From Conexibacter stalactiti (GTDB lineage: Bacteria > Actinomycetota > Thermoleophilia > Solirubrobacterales > Solirubrobacteraceae), in NCBI RefSeq assembly GCF_035967765.1, contig NZ_JAYWIT010000021.1: a stretch of 64,000 nt of DNA; one strand, 5' to 3'. Made by a program: the position numbers and the translations under genes. Shown piece after piece: positions 24,189 through 32,640 of the stretch (position 1 is its first letter; each line of letters starts with the position of its first letter). Below the pieces are notes generated by a model, which was not told the origin of the DNA, did not search any database, and saw only the letters and a list, made by a program, of their open reading frames with translations.

Positions 24189-24194
24189 TGCCCG

Positions 24195-24200
24195 ACCGTA
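24195..24200 (-). promoter_or_regulatory. -10 element TACGGT for the DHA2 gene
   Basis: TACGGT on the minus strand, 6 bases before the ATG at 24188. The intergenic stretch upstream (24201-24240) is unusually AT-rich. Confidence 0.45.
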
Positions 24201-24260
24201 CCAGATCGTCTGCTACAAAACTATTTTCTCCGGAACTATCTCTGTGCCGGTGGGTATGCG

Positions 24261-24746
24261 TCAGGCGGGTGCGCGCGGCACCCGGCGGCGGACCGGCTGC
24301 GCGGTCGCGACCGGCTCGGCGAGACGGCCGCTGACGAGCGTGATCAGCGAGCGCATGAAGGCCTCGCGATCGTCGGCGGGGAGGACCGCGAGCACGTCCT
24401 CGTGGACGGCGTGGATGATCGCGTCCGCTTCCTTGAGCTTGCGTCTGCCGGCCTGCGTGACCGCGACGACGCGCGCGCGGCGATCGCTTCTCGACGGCAC
24501 GCGCTCGGCGAGGCCGGCGGCCTCCAGCTCGTCGACCGTGACGACCATCGTCGTCTTGTCGAGCCCGACCGTTCTCAGCAGCTCGGTCTGCGTGTGCTCG
24601 CCGGTGTCGGCCGCGATCAGCACCTGGTGCGTGCGAGGGGAGAGACCCAGTCTCGCCAGCTCGGCCGTCAGCTCGGTCGTCAGCGTGTAGGCGCCGCGCG
24701 CCAGCAGCCAGCAGAGGTTCTCGTTGAAGACCTGGTCGTCGTTCAT
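24261..24746 (-). CDS. MarR-family transcriptional regulator
   Basis: 161 residues. The winged HTH is typical: RLGLSPRTHQVLIAADTGEHTQTELLRTVGLDKTTMVVTVDELEAAGLAERVPSRSDRRARVVAVTQAGRRKLKEAD, including the DRR wing. It probably represses the downstream DHA2 pump. The ATG at 24746 (TACGCT 8 bases upstream) is preferred over the adjacent GTG at 24749. It is divergent from the metallo-hydrolase gene at 24809. Confidence 0.93.
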   Translation of the reverse strand: MNDDQVFNENLCWLLARGAYTLTTELTAELARLGLSPRTHQVLIAADTGEHTQTELLRTVGLDKTTMVVTVDELEAAGLAERVPSRSDRRARVVAVTQAGRRKLKEADAIIHAVHEDVLAVLPADDREAFMRSLITLVSGRLAEPVATAQPVRRRVPRAPA

Positions 24747-24754
24747 CACGTTCG

Positions 24755-24760
24755 AGCGTA
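24755..24760 (-). promoter_or_regulatory. -10 element TACGCT for marR
   Basis: Minus-strand TACGCT, 8 bases before the ATG at 24746. Confidence 0.45.
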
Positions 24761-24795
24761 GCCGATCATCGGCGCGTCGCCGTGACCCCGGGGAG

Positions 24796-24801
24796 TAGCG
24801 T
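24796..24801 (+). promoter_or_regulatory. -10 element TAGCGT for the metallo-hydrolase gene
   Basis: TAGCGT is 7 bases before the ATG at 24809. An in-frame ATG at 24803 is only one base away and so is unlikely to be used. Confidence 0.5.
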
Positions 24802-24808
24802 GATGGTC

Positions 24809-25831
24809 ATGAACGTGACGCTGCATGGGGCGCCGGCGCGGTTCGAGGGCGGGTTGCGCGAGGTCGGCAGAGGGGTCTTCGTCTGGCTGCAGCCCGACGG
24901 CGGCTGGGGCGAGGTCAACGCCGGGCTGGTCGTCGGCGAGGGCGCCTCGACGTTGATCGACACGTTGTGGGACCAGCCGCGCGCCCGCGAGATGCTCTCC
25001 GCGATGGCGCCGCACACCGTCGTCGCGCCGATCGAGCTGGTGATCAACACCCACTCCGACGGCGACCACTGGTGGGGCAACGCCGAGGTCCCGGACGATG
25101 CCGCGATCCTCACCTCGGCCGCGAGCCTTGAGACGATGCACGAGGAGGCGCCGCCGGCCGGGCTCGCGCGGCTGCGCAAGCTCGCCGGCACGGTCAGACA
25201 CGCGCCCGGGGCGGCCGGCGCGATGGGCCGTTACGTCAGCGACATGCTCGCGCCGTTCGACTTCGACGGCGTGCGCCTGCGCCACCCCGACCGCACCTTC
25301 AAGGGCGAGCGCACCGAGCAGGTCGGCGGCCGCGAGCTGCGGCTGACCGAGGTCGGCCCCGCGCACACGGCCGGCGACCTCGTCATCCACGTCCCCGACG
25401 CCGGCGTCGTCTTCGGCGCCGACATCCTCTTCTTCGGCGTCACGCCCGCGATGTGGGCCGGGCCGCTGGCGAACTGGCTGCGCGCGCTCGACCTGCTGCT
25501 CAGCCTCGACGCCGACGTCTACGTGCCCGGCCACGGCGACGTCGGCGGCCGCGCCGAGGTCGAGGCGCTGCGCGACTACTGGCGCTGGCTCGACGCTGGC
25601 GTGCGCACCCACCACGCCGCCGGCCGCAGCGCGATGGAGACCGCGCGGACGCTGATCCGCGAGCCGCAGTTCGCGCGGTACCGCGACTGGATCTGCCCGG
25701 AGCGGATCGTGATGAGCGTGACCGCCGTTCACCGCGAGCTGTCGGGCAAGGGCCCGATCCCGTCGTCGCCGCCGGCGCGGGCGCGCCTGTTCGCGCAGAT
25801 CGCGGCGATCAAGAGAGAGATCGAGCGGTGA
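24809..25831 (+). CDS. MBL-fold metallo-hydrolase
   Basis: 340 residues. The metal-binding core is INTHSDGDHWWGN (H-x-D-x-D-H variant, near residue 78), with HTAGDLVIHVPDAGVVFGADILF near 190 for the third His and bridging Asp, and VYVPGHGDVGG near 240 for the last His. The second half has helices of unknown role. The family includes hydrolases and sulfatase-like enzymes; the substrate is not predictable. It is followed after 40 bp by the FAH-family gene on the same strand, a possible catabolic operon. Confidence 0.9.
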   Translation: MNVTLHGAPARFEGGLREVGRGVFVWLQPDGGWGEVNAGLVVGEGASTLIDTLWDQPRAREMLSAMAPHTVVAPIELVINTHSDGDHWWGNAEVPDDAAILTSAASLETMHEEAPPAGLARLRKLAGTVRHAPGAAGAMGRYVSDMLAPFDFDGVRLRHPDRTFKGERTEQVGGRELRLTEVGPAHTAGDLVIHVPDAGVVFGADILFFGVTPAMWAGPLANWLRALDLLLSLDADVYVPGHGDVGGRAEVEALRDYWRWLDAGVRTHHAAGRSAMETARTLIREPQFARYRDWICPERIVMSVTAVHRELSGKGPIPSSPPARARLFAQIAAIKREIER

Positions 25832-25871
25832 GCGCGCCCCGGGACGCAGCGCCGCGCGGGCGGGACATGCG

Positions 25872-26906
25872 ATGAGGCTGCGGCGCGTCGCGCTGACCGG
25901 CGGCGGGCGCTCGGTCGCCGTCTGGGACGAGCCGCACGAGCGCTGGCTGCCGCTCGTGCCGGCGGTGGCGCTCGCGCCGGAGTTCGCCGCGCTCGGCGCC
26001 GTCGCCGAGGACGTCGTCAGCTTCCTCGCGGGCGGCGAGAGCATCCGCGCCCAGGTCCGCGCCCTCGCCACGCGGCTCACCGCCACCGACCTCTCCGCGA
26101 CCTTCGCGCTCGAACCGGCGCTGCTGCCGTTCGCGCCGCGCTCGCTGCGCGGCTTCGCGACCTCGCAGAGACATTGGGAGCAGTCGGCGCGCGGGCTCGT
26201 GCGCCGCTACCTGCCGCGCGCGCGGCCGGCGGTCGCCGCCTTCGAGCGCGTGACGGGGCGGACCTTCCCGCCGCTGCGGCCGGGGCGGCTCTTCTTCGAG
26301 CAGCCGTCGTTCTACTTCGGCAACCACCTCACCTGCTACCCGGACGGCGCGACGCTGCCGTGGCCGGCCTTCTGCCGCGACCTCGACTTCGAGCTGGAGC
26401 TGGGCGCGGTGCTGGCGCACCCGCTGCGCGACGCCGCGAACGAGGCGGAGGCGGAGGCCGCGATCGGCGGCTTCGTCGTGCTCGACGACCTCAGCGCCCG
26501 CGACGTCCAATGGCGCGAGCACCGCGACGGCGTGCTCGGTCCGCTCGGCAAGACGAAGACGTTCGCGACCGCCCTCGCCGCCGAGGTCGTGACCGCCGAC
26601 GAGATCCTGCCGCGCGTGCGCTCGCTGACCGGCAGTGTGCGCGTCAACGGCGAGCTGTGGTCGCGCACCTCGACCGCCGAGCAGCTGCACTCCTTCGGCG
26701 CGATGGTCGCCCACGCGAGCGCCGGCGAGCAGCTCTTCGGAGGCGAGCTGCTGTCGGCCGGCACGCTGCCGGGCGGCTGCGGCCTGGAGCTGAACCGCTG
26801 GCTGTCGCCCGGCGACGCGCTGGAGCTGGAGATCGACGGCGTCGGCCTGCTGCGCAACACGATCGGCGCGCGCGGCGACTCCGGTCCGCCGCCGCCGGGC
26901 GAGTGA
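25872..26906 (+). CDS. fumarylacetoacetate hydrolase (FAH) family protein
   Basis: 344 residues. The FAH catalytic domain is seen in FFEQPSFYFGNHLTCYPDG, DLDFELELGAVL (metal-binding E-x-E), GGFVVLDDLSARDVQWRE (Asp), GPLGKTKTFATALAAEVV and the end block GTLPGGCGLELNRWLSPGDALELEIDGVGLLRNTIG. Members cleave C-C bonds in acylpyruvates or hydrate dienoates. The N-terminal ~100 residues are less conserved. A poor GGCGGGAC Shine-Dalgarno sequence precedes the ATG; coupling to the upstream hydrolase is likely. Confidence 0.9.
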   Translation: MRLRRVALTGGGRSVAVWDEPHERWLPLVPAVALAPEFAALGAVAEDVVSFLAGGESIRAQVRALATRLTATDLSATFALEPALLPFAPRSLRGFATSQRHWEQSARGLVRRYLPRARPAVAAFERVTGRTFPPLRPGRLFFEQPSFYFGNHLTCYPDGATLPWPAFCRDLDFELELGAVLAHPLRDAANEAEAEAAIGGFVVLDDLSARDVQWREHRDGVLGPLGKTKTFATALAAEVVTADEILPRVRSLTGSVRVNGELWSRTSTAEQLHSFGAMVAHASAGEQLFGGELLSAGTLPGGCGLELNRWLSPGDALELEIDGVGLLRNTIGARGDSGPPPPGE

Positions 26907-26907
26907 C

Positions 26908-28287
26908 CTACTTCGTCGGCTGCAGGTTGCGCTCCAGCCAGTCGTAGACGCGCTCGTTGCGCAGCTGCGGCGCCATCGGCTCGCAGTGGAACTGCGCGCC
27001 CTCGGCGGCGGTGAATCTGATCAGCGCCTTTCGCTTCACCGTCAGCCGCTTGTACGCCTCCTCCGGCTGGCCGGGGAAGAACTGCTCCTGCGCGGGCGAG
27101 AGGATCGCGGTCGGCGACGTGATGCGGCGCGACTCGGCCGGCGTCAGTCTGAATTGGCTCGCCAGCTTCATGCGGTCGTAGAAGGAGCCGGAGCCGTAGA
27201 TCTCCGAGCGCTTGGCGAGCTGGAATCTCATCTGCGGCGAGAACTCCTTCTGCGCCTCGGCCCAGTAGCCGTCGAACTCGGCCTTTCTGCCGGCGGCGAG
27301 CAGCTCCAGCATCGCTCTCGGCAGCGAGCTGCTCCAGCTGACGAAGCAGTCGATCGCGCCGGGGTCGGCGACGACGCCGGCGAGGCGGTGCTCGTAGGCG
27401 GCGGCGCGCTGCACGAGGTAGCCGCCGAAGCTCTGGCCGGCGAGCGCGATGCGGCGGCGGTCGACCTCGGGGCGGGCGCGCAGGAAGTCGACGACCGGCG
27501 TGATCACCTGCTCCCAGTCGGGCCGGAAGACGATGTTGCGCAGGAACAGGTTGGCGCCCTGCCCGGGGCCTTCGAAGATCAGCGCGTTCCAGCCGCGCTC
27601 CAGCGCCGCGGCCCCGCCGTAGACCCACATGTCGATGTTCTGCGCGTCGGAGCCGTTGTTGAGGATGATCGTCGGGCGGCGCGATCTGCGGCCGGCGCCG
27701 TCGGCGGTCAGCAGCCAGCCGGGCAGCGTCGTGCTGCCGTACGGGATCTTCACCTGCTTCCAGCTGGGCCCCGCCTGCGACGCCGCCAGCGCCCACGAGC
27801 GCTCCATCTCGCGGTAGAGCGCGCCCTCGTGGGCGCGCGTCGGTCTGCTCGTCGCGAGCGCGTAGAAGAGCGGCTGGTCGAGGTACATCGCCGAGCGCAG
27901 GTAGGCGCTCTTGGCGCTGGCCCGCTGCCCGCGGGCGCGCCAGCGATCGCCCAGCTCGCGCAGCCGCCGTCCCTCGCGCAGGAACTCCTCGTAGAAGGCG
28001 ACGTAGCTGTCGCCGCGCTCGTGCACGCGGTCGAACGTGGTCAGCACCTCGCCGGCCTCGGCCGCCCCGTAGCCGGACGCCCCGACCATGAACAGCGCCT
28101 GGAAGTTGAGGTCGGGGTCGCTGAAGAAGGTGAAGGCGTTCGGCGTCGCGGGCGTCGGTCTCGGCGGATCGGCCGCGCCGGCGATGGCGGGCGCGACGAG
28201 CGGCGCGGCGGCAGCGGCGGCGCCGCCCGCGAGCAAACCGGTGAGGAGGCCGCGGCGGCTGACGCCGGAGGTGGGACGATCGGTCAT
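26908..28287 (-). CDS. Tat-exported alpha/beta hydrolase with helical cap (pseudooxynicotine-hydrolase-like)
   Basis: 459 residues. The twin-arginine signal VSRRGLLTGLLAGGAAAAAAP ends near residue 38 (AGAAD). A helical cap region follows (FDRVHERGDSYVAFYEEFLREGRRLRELGDRWRARG). The alpha/beta hydrolase core has IILNNGSDAQNIDMW (oxyanion region), LIFEGPGQGANLF, the nucleophile GQSFGGYLVQRAA (Ser near 285), an acid near 385 (SPAQEQFFPGQ) and His in QFHCEPMAP. The cap-then-hydrolase layout is that of the 2,6-dihydroxypseudooxynicotine hydrolase family, here in an exported form. GATTTT lies 7 bases before the ATG. Confidence 0.85.
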   Translation of the reverse strand: MTDRPTSGVSRRGLLTGLLAGGAAAAAAPLVAPAIAGAADPPRPTPATPNAFTFFSDPDLNFQALFMVGASGYGAAEAGEVLTTFDRVHERGDSYVAFYEEFLREGRRLRELGDRWRARGQRASAKSAYLRSAMYLDQPLFYALATSRPTRAHEGALYREMERSWALAASQAGPSWKQVKIPYGSTTLPGWLLTADGAGRRSRRPTIILNNGSDAQNIDMWVYGGAAALERGWNALIFEGPGQGANLFLRNIVFRPDWEQVITPVVDFLRARPEVDRRRIALAGQSFGGYLVQRAAAYEHRLAGVVADPGAIDCFVSWSSSLPRAMLELLAAGRKAEFDGYWAEAQKEFSPQMRFQLAKRSEIYGSGSFYDRMKLASQFRLTPAESRRITSPTAILSPAQEQFFPGQPEEAYKRLTVKRKALIRFTAAEGAQFHCEPMAPQLRNERVYDWLERNLQPTK

Positions 28288-28294
28288 GAGCGGG

Positions 28295-28300
28295 AAAATC
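28295..28300 (-). promoter_or_regulatory. -10-like GATTTT
   Basis: Minus strand, 7 bases before the ATG at 28287; only the first base departs from TANNNT-type at a conserved position. Confidence 0.35.
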
Positions 28301-28419
28301 GACCCGCCTGCCGGCGCGCTTGAGCCGTGGCGCCCGGCTGGCGCGCGTCCGTGGTTCCCCGCGTCGTTCCGTGGTCTGCACGGTTGCGCCCCCGGTGGCG
28401 GCACGTGAGAGTGGAGGCG

Positions 28420-29019
28420 ATGGTCGACCTCTGGTGGCTTCCGCTCGGCGCCGGCGGGCGGTTCGTGCGCTTCAACGGCCGCGCCTACGAGGCGCTCGTC
28501 GCGCGGATGCAGCGGCGCCCGCCGCGCGACCTCTACCACGCCGCGCTGGAGCTGCGCGCGGACGGGCAGCGGTGGGTGATCGAGATGGCGCCGGCGTGGG
28601 ATGGCGCCGGTGGCGGGTCCGGCGGACGCGGCGTCGTCGCCGAGGGACCGGTCGGCACGCGCCGCGCCGGTCGGCTGCGGCTCTTCCGCTACGAGATCCG
28701 CCGCTGGCGCGGCGGCGAGATCCCGGATCTCGCCGAGGCGGTCGGCAGCCCGCGCCGGATCAGCGGCGATGAGGACGCCGCTCGTCGCCTGCTCGCGCTC
28801 GTGCCGCAGGTCCCGACCCATGTCTGGGGTCGTGACGAGCTGGGCGCCGGCGACATGTGGAACTCCAACTCGGTCGTCGCGTGGCTGCTCGTGCGCGGCG
28901 GGCTCGACGCCGCCGCGGTGCGACCCCCGGTTGGCGGCCGCGCGCCCGGCTGGCGCGCGGGGCTCGTCGCCGCCGCGGGCGGCGCTACGCGGCCCGCACG
29001 TCGAACTCGATCAGCGTGA
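28420..29019 (+). CDS. conserved hypothetical protein, 199 aa
   Basis: VDLWWLPLGAGGRFVRFNGRAYEALVARMQRRPPRDLYHAALEL, RGVVAEGPVGTRRAGRLRLFRYEIRRWRGGEIPDLAEAV and THVWGRDELGAGDMWNSNSVVAWLLVRGGLDAAAVRPP are blocks I recall from actinobacterial proteins of no known function. There is no signal peptide or membrane helix. The start is uncertain: GTG at 28405, GTG at 28411 or ATG at 28420 are all possible; the conserved part begins at the last. The 3' end overlaps the convergent transglutaminase-like gene by 35 bases. Confidence 0.75.
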   Translation: MVDLWWLPLGAGGRFVRFNGRAYEALVARMQRRPPRDLYHAALELRADGQRWVIEMAPAWDGAGGGSGGRGVVAEGPVGTRRAGRLRLFRYEIRRWRGGEIPDLAEAVGSPRRISGDEDAARRLLALVPQVPTHVWGRDELGAGDMWNSNSVVAWLLVRGGLDAAAVRPPVGGRAPGWRAGLVAAAGGATRPARRTRSA

Positions 29020-29803
29020 CCGGGCCGAACGAGGTCATCAGCGCGACGTCGACGGCGTCACGGCCACGCCCGACGACGACCCGCCCGACGCGGCGGCGGT
29101 TGTTGCGCGCGTCGAAGGTGTGCCAGGCGCCGTCGAGCCAGACCTCGAACCAGGCGGCGAAGTCCATCGGCTCGGCCGGCAGTGGCACGTCGATCTCCGG
29201 GATGTAGCCGAAGACGTACCGCGCTGGGATGTTGAGCGCGCGGCAGAACGTGATCGCGAGGTGGGCGAAGTCGCGACAGACGCCCTGCCCGGCGCGGTGC
29301 GCGTCGGCGGCGGTCGTCCACGGGTTCGACGCACCGGCGACCCACTCGAGGTCGTGATGGACGAAGTCGACGATCGCCTGCACCCGCTCCCAGCCGGGTG
29401 CGAGATGACCGAACCGCTGCCATGCCTCGTGGCCCAGTTCGTCGGGCAGGCAGAAGCGGCTCGGCATCAGGAAGGCGATCTGCTCGTCCGGGAGCGTCAT
29501 GATCGGCGTCTCCGGCGTGCGGGGGAGGATCCGGTCCTGCGGCGACTCCAGCGCGACGTCGGCCTCGTAGACGATCCGCGAGGCGCCGGCGGGGATCGTG
29601 AAGCGCTCGCAGCGGTTGCCGTAGAGGTCGACGTAGCCGTGGTGGTCGGCGTCCGTCTGCCAGCGTTCGGCGCGCACTTCGGTGCCGGTCTGGAGCAACG
29701 GCGCGACCTGCAGCACGGCGGAGACCGCCTGCGGCGTCTCGATGCCGAAGGTGCAGCCGACGGTGAGGGCCAGCGGCGGCGGCCTGGTGACGTCGTGAGG
29801 AAC
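28985..29803 (-). CDS. transglutaminase-like protein without a canonical start codon
   Basis: About 272 residues. The N-terminal beta domain (LTVGCTFGIETPQAVSAVLQVAPLL) and the papain-like core with Cys in GQGVCRDFAHLAITFCRALNIPARYVFGY, His in WFEVWLDGAWHTFDARNN and the following Asp form a complete catalytic triad. Such proteins are usually cytosolic proteases or amidases of actinobacteria, often near alpha-E genes; none is seen here. No ATG, GTG or TTG lies in frame between the neighbour's end and the conserved N-terminus. A TAGCCT hexamer stands 7 bases before a GTT codon at 29803, which I take as the provisional start. The first downstream GTG would remove the conserved first strand. Confidence 0.8.
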   Translation of the reverse strand, partial: VPHDVTRPPPLALTVGCTFGIETPQAVSAVLQVAPLLQTGTEVRAERWQTDADHHGYVDLYGNRCERFTIPAGASRIVYEADVALESPQDRILPRTPETPIMTLPDEQIAFLMPSRFCLPDELGHEAWQRFGHLAPGWERVQAIVDFVHHDLEWVAGASNPWTTAADAHRAGQGVCRDFAHLAITFCRALNIPARYVFGYIPEIDVPLPAEPMDFAAWFEVWLDGAWHTFDARNNRRRVGRVVVGRGRDAVDVALMTSFGPVTLIEFDVRAA

Positions 29804-29810
29804 GCCCGCC

Positions 29811-29816
29811 AGGCTA
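29811..29816 (-). promoter_or_regulatory. -10 element TAGCCT before the transglutaminase-like gene
   Basis: Minus-strand TAGCCT, exactly 7 bases upstream of the GTT codon at 29803. Confidence 0.4.
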
Positions 29817-29847
29817 CCGCGCGCCGTCGCGCCACGCGAGCGATCTC

Positions 29848-30456
29848 TCAGCGCACCACGCGATAGCGGACGTGGGTGGTGGCGGGGGAGTGGATCGTCT
29901 CGATCACTTCCAGTCTCGGGTCGGCGACGTCCTCGAACAGCCGCGTGCCGCCGCCGAGGAAGATCGGGGTGGTGTGGAGGAACAGCTCGTCGAGCTGGCC
30001 GGCGCGCAGCGCCTGCTGGACCGCCGAGGCGCCGCCGCAGACGTGGACGTCGCGGTCGCCGGCCGCCGCGCGCGCCTGCGCGAGCGCCGCGTCGAAGCCC
30101 TCGGTGACGAAGTGGAAGGTCGTCCCGCCCTGCATCGGCAGCGACTCGCGCGGGTGGTGCGTGAGGACGAAGACGGGCACGTGGTAGGGCGGGTCCTCGC
30201 CCCACCAGCCGTGCCACGACTCGTCCAGCGGGCCCTCGCCGCCGTCGAACATCTTGCGGCCCATCACGTAGGCGCCGACGCCGGCGCTGATCTCCGCGCG
30301 CAGCCGCTGGTCCTCGGCGCGCCCCTCTCTCGCGGCCTCGAACATCCAGGTGTGCAGATCCTCGCCGCGGATGCCGAGCGGGTCCTCGAGGCTCGGGTCC
30401 GGCCCGGCGACGTAGCCGTCGAGCGACATCGATATCTGGCTGGTGACTTTGCTCAT
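29848..30456 (-). CDS. RibD C-terminal / dihydrofolate-reductase-like protein
   Basis: 202 residues. ISMSLDGYVAGPDPSLEDPLG, VGAYVMGRKMFDGG, VPVFVLTHHPRESL, DVHVCGGASAVQQALRAGQLDELFLHTTPIFLGGGTRLFE match the reductase domain shared by RibD and the YyaP/YwjB group, NADPH-binding proteins mostly without known substrates. It is divergent from the FMN-binding protein at 30561 with a perfect 21-bp dyad between, so both may answer to one regulator. Confidence 0.9.
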   Translation of the reverse strand: MSKVTSQISMSLDGYVAGPDPSLEDPLGIRGEDLHTWMFEAAREGRAEDQRLRAEISAGVGAYVMGRKMFDGGEGPLDESWHGWWGEDPPYHVPVFVLTHHPRESLPMQGGTTFHFVTEGFDAALAQARAAAGDRDVHVCGGASAVQQALRAGQLDELFLHTTPIFLGGGTRLFEDVADPRLEVIETIHSPATTHVRYRVVR

Positions 30457-30484
30457 GTCAGCTTCGACGGCGGCGCCTTCGGGA

Positions 30485-30505
30485 AATCATCGGCCGCCGA
30501 TGATT
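30485..30505. promoter_or_regulatory. 21-bp perfect operator dyad between RibD-like and PNPOx-like genes
   Basis: AATCATCGGC and its exact complement GCCGATGATT flank a single central C. It is 28 bases from the minus-strand ATG and 55 from the plus-strand ATG. No regulator gene is adjacent. Confidence 0.7.
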
Positions 30506-30560
30506 CTCGTGCGCGCGCCCCGTCCAAGCTTCCGAGACCACGATTCGAGGAGGACCCGCG

Positions 30561-31070
30561 ATGCAGCAGCTCGACCCGACCCCGGAGTTCGACGGCCGCT
30601 TCAGCGACCCCGCGGCCGGCCCGACGCCGTGGGCCGAGACCGCCCGCGCGCTCGAGCAGGCCGAGCTGTACTGGCTCTCGACGGTGCGCGCTGACGGCCG
30701 CCCGCACGTGACGCCGCTGATCGGCGTCGTCGCCGACGGCGCGCCGCACTTCTGCACGGGGCTCGAGGAGCAGAAGGCGCGCAACCTGGAGCGGCAGGCG
30801 CAGGTCGCGCTGACGACCGGCGCGAACAGCTGGGCCGCCGGCCTCGACGTCGTCGTGGAGGGGCGAGCGGTGCGCGTGGAGGACACGACGACGCTCCAGC
30901 GCCTCGCCGCCATGTACCTGGAGAAGTACGGCGACGACTGGCGCTTTGGCGTCGGCGACGGCGGCTTCGAGACCGACGGCCACTTCGCCGCCGTCTTCCG
31001 GATCGAGCCGGCGAAGGTGCTCGCCTTCGCCAAGCAGCCGCACGGGCAGACGAGATACCGGCTGGGGTGA
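30561..31070 (+). CDS. pyridoxamine 5'-phosphate oxidase-family FMN-binding protein
   Basis: 169 residues. LEQAELYWLSTVRADGRPHVTPLIGVVADGAPHFCTGLEEQKARNLERQAQVALTTG is the split-barrel FMN-binding fold typical of general-stress and F420/FMN-dependent PNPOx-like proteins. The C-terminal FRIEPAKVLAFAKQPHGQTRYRLG block is also family-typical. A strong GAGGAGG Shine-Dalgarno sequence precedes the ATG by 7 bases, unlike the leaderless neighbours. Confidence 0.9.
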   Translation: MQQLDPTPEFDGRFSDPAAGPTPWAETARALEQAELYWLSTVRADGRPHVTPLIGVVADGAPHFCTGLEEQKARNLERQAQVALTTGANSWAAGLDVVVEGRAVRVEDTTTLQRLAAMYLEKYGDDWRFGVGDGGFETDGHFAAVFRIEPAKVLAFAKQPHGQTRYRLG

Positions 31071-31126
31071 GTCCGGGGCGCCGCGGCGTGCTGCGCCGCG
31101 CGCCGTGTCGCGCCGGAGGCAGCCGC

Positions 31127-32569
31127 TCAGCGGCGCTGCGTCAGTCTCGCTCTCGTCGTTCTCGCCTCGGGTCCGCTGCGTACGGTGATCTGCGGCGTGC
31201 GGGTGATTCTTCTCGCTCTTCTGAGCGCGCTCGCGAGCGCTCGTCTCAGCGCCGCCGGCGCCGCGAGCGAGACGGTGACCGAGCCGCCCGCCGGGACGGT
31301 GCGCGTCACGGTTCTGTAGAGGTGCGCGCCTCTGCCGCCGAACCGCTCGCGCGCGCTCAGCTCGACCCGCTGCGCGATTCTCGCGGGGTTGCTCAGCACG
31401 ACCGCCAGGCCGCCGCGGGTTGGGGTGACGCGACCGGGGGCGACGGCGGCGGCCACGATCACTCTCTCCGGCCCCGGCTCCGCGACCGGCGGCCCGGGCA
31501 CCGGCGGGCCGGGGACGGGCACCGTCACGGTCTCGCCGGGGATCGTCACCGGCGGCGCGAGGTCGGGCTGCCACACGCGCGGAGCACGCGCGGGCGGCGC
31601 CGGCAGCGCGCTCGTCTCGCAGGTGCCGATGTCCATCGCGTAGTCGGGCAGGCAGGCGTCGATGCCTTCGCCACCGGAGAGCCAGTCGTTGCCGAGACCG
31701 CCGTCGAGCCCGTCGTCACCAGGGCCACCGTGCAGTATGTCGTCGCCGTCACCGCCGAGCAGCAGGTCACCGCCCGCGCCGCCGTCGATCGTGTCGGCGT
31801 CGGCGCCGCCATCGATCGTGTCGTCGCCGTCGCCGCCGGTCGCGGTGTCGACACCAGCGCCGAGGTCGGCGACCAGCACGAGCGCGTCGCCAATGCCGGC
31901 CCCGCTCACGGTGAGCACGTCACCGCCGCCGCGACTCTCCAGCACGACGCGCTCGATGCTGCCGAGATCCTGCGTGACGTTGCCGACGTTGCGGAACAGC
32001 AGCGCGCGCGACCCGTTCTTCGACAGCGTCAACTGCTCGCTCGCGTCGTTGGCGTCGAAGTCGAGCTCGTCGAGCCCGGTGCCGCCGTCGAGCAGGTCGC
32101 TGCCCTCGCCAGGTCTCCAGGTGAAGAGGTCAGTGCCCGGTCCGCCGTCGACACGGTCGCTGTTCTGCTTGGGCTCGATCACGTCGTCACCCGGCCCGCC
32201 GGAGATCTCGTCGGCGGCCGTGCCGCCGCTCAGCAGGTCGTTCCCCGCGCCGCCGTCGATCGTGACCGGCTCGCCGCCGGCACCGCCGAGGCTGATCGCG
32301 ATGCGGTCGCGCCCGTCGCCGCCGCGCGCCTCGATCCGCAGCACCGTCGAGCGCAGGAAGTCCTGCTCGATCGTGCCGTCGGCGCCGAGGTCGACCTGCA
32401 CACGGGTCAGGTCGCCCGCCGGCCGGATCGCGACGACGTCGTCGGCAGCGTCGCCGGTCAGCGCGAGGGTGCCGCCGGAGAGGGCCACGTTCACGGCGGC
32501 GGAAGCGGGCGCGGCGCCCAGCAGAACGACCAGCGCCGGCAGGGTGAGGAGAGGCGGGAGCGAACGCAC
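31127..32569 (-). CDS. secreted RTX-type calcium-binding repeat protein
   Basis: 480 residues from a GTG (TACGCT 6 bases upstream). A Sec signal peptide (VRSLPPLLTLPALVVLLGAAPASAA) is followed by strands and hemolysin-type nonapeptide repeats GGxGxDxLx: GGDGDDTIDGGADADTIDGG, GAGGDLLLGGDGDDILHGG, GPGDDGLDGGLGNDWLSGG at about residues 260-330, plus earlier copies near 115-155. These coil around Ca2+ outside the cell. The C-terminus is a Pro/Val-rich linker (TVPVPGPPVPGPPVAEPGPE) and a basic ~90-residue beta domain. No type I secretion genes are nearby; the signal peptide suggests Sec export. Confidence 0.88.
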   Translation of the reverse strand: MRSLPPLLTLPALVVLLGAAPASAAVNVALSGGTLALTGDAADDVVAIRPAGDLTRVQVDLGADGTIEQDFLRSTVLRIEARGGDGRDRIAISLGGAGGEPVTIDGGAGNDLLSGGTAADEISGGPGDDVIEPKQNSDRVDGGPGTDLFTWRPGEGSDLLDGGTGLDELDFDANDASEQLTLSKNGSRALLFRNVGNVTQDLGSIERVVLESRGGGDVLTVSGAGIGDALVLVADLGAGVDTATGGDGDDTIDGGADADTIDGGAGGDLLLGGDGDDILHGGPGDDGLDGGLGNDWLSGGEGIDACLPDYAMDIGTCETSALPAPPARAPRVWQPDLAPPVTIPGETVTVPVPGPPVPGPPVAEPGPERVIVAAAVAPGRVTPTRGGLAVVLSNPARIAQRVELSARERFGGRGAHLYRTVTRTVPAGGSVTVSLAAPAALRRALASALRRARRITRTPQITVRSGPEARTTRARLTQRR

Positions 32570-32575
32570 CGCGCG

Positions 32576-32581
32576 AGCGTA
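32576..32581 (-). promoter_or_regulatory. -10 element TACGCT for the RTX-type gene
   Basis: Minus strand, 6 bases before the GTG at 32569. Confidence 0.45.
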
Positions 32582-32640
32582 GACCAACGCACCACGGAAT
32601 GGAACGGCTGCGCGCCAGTCCCGCGGTGGTGGGCCCGCGC

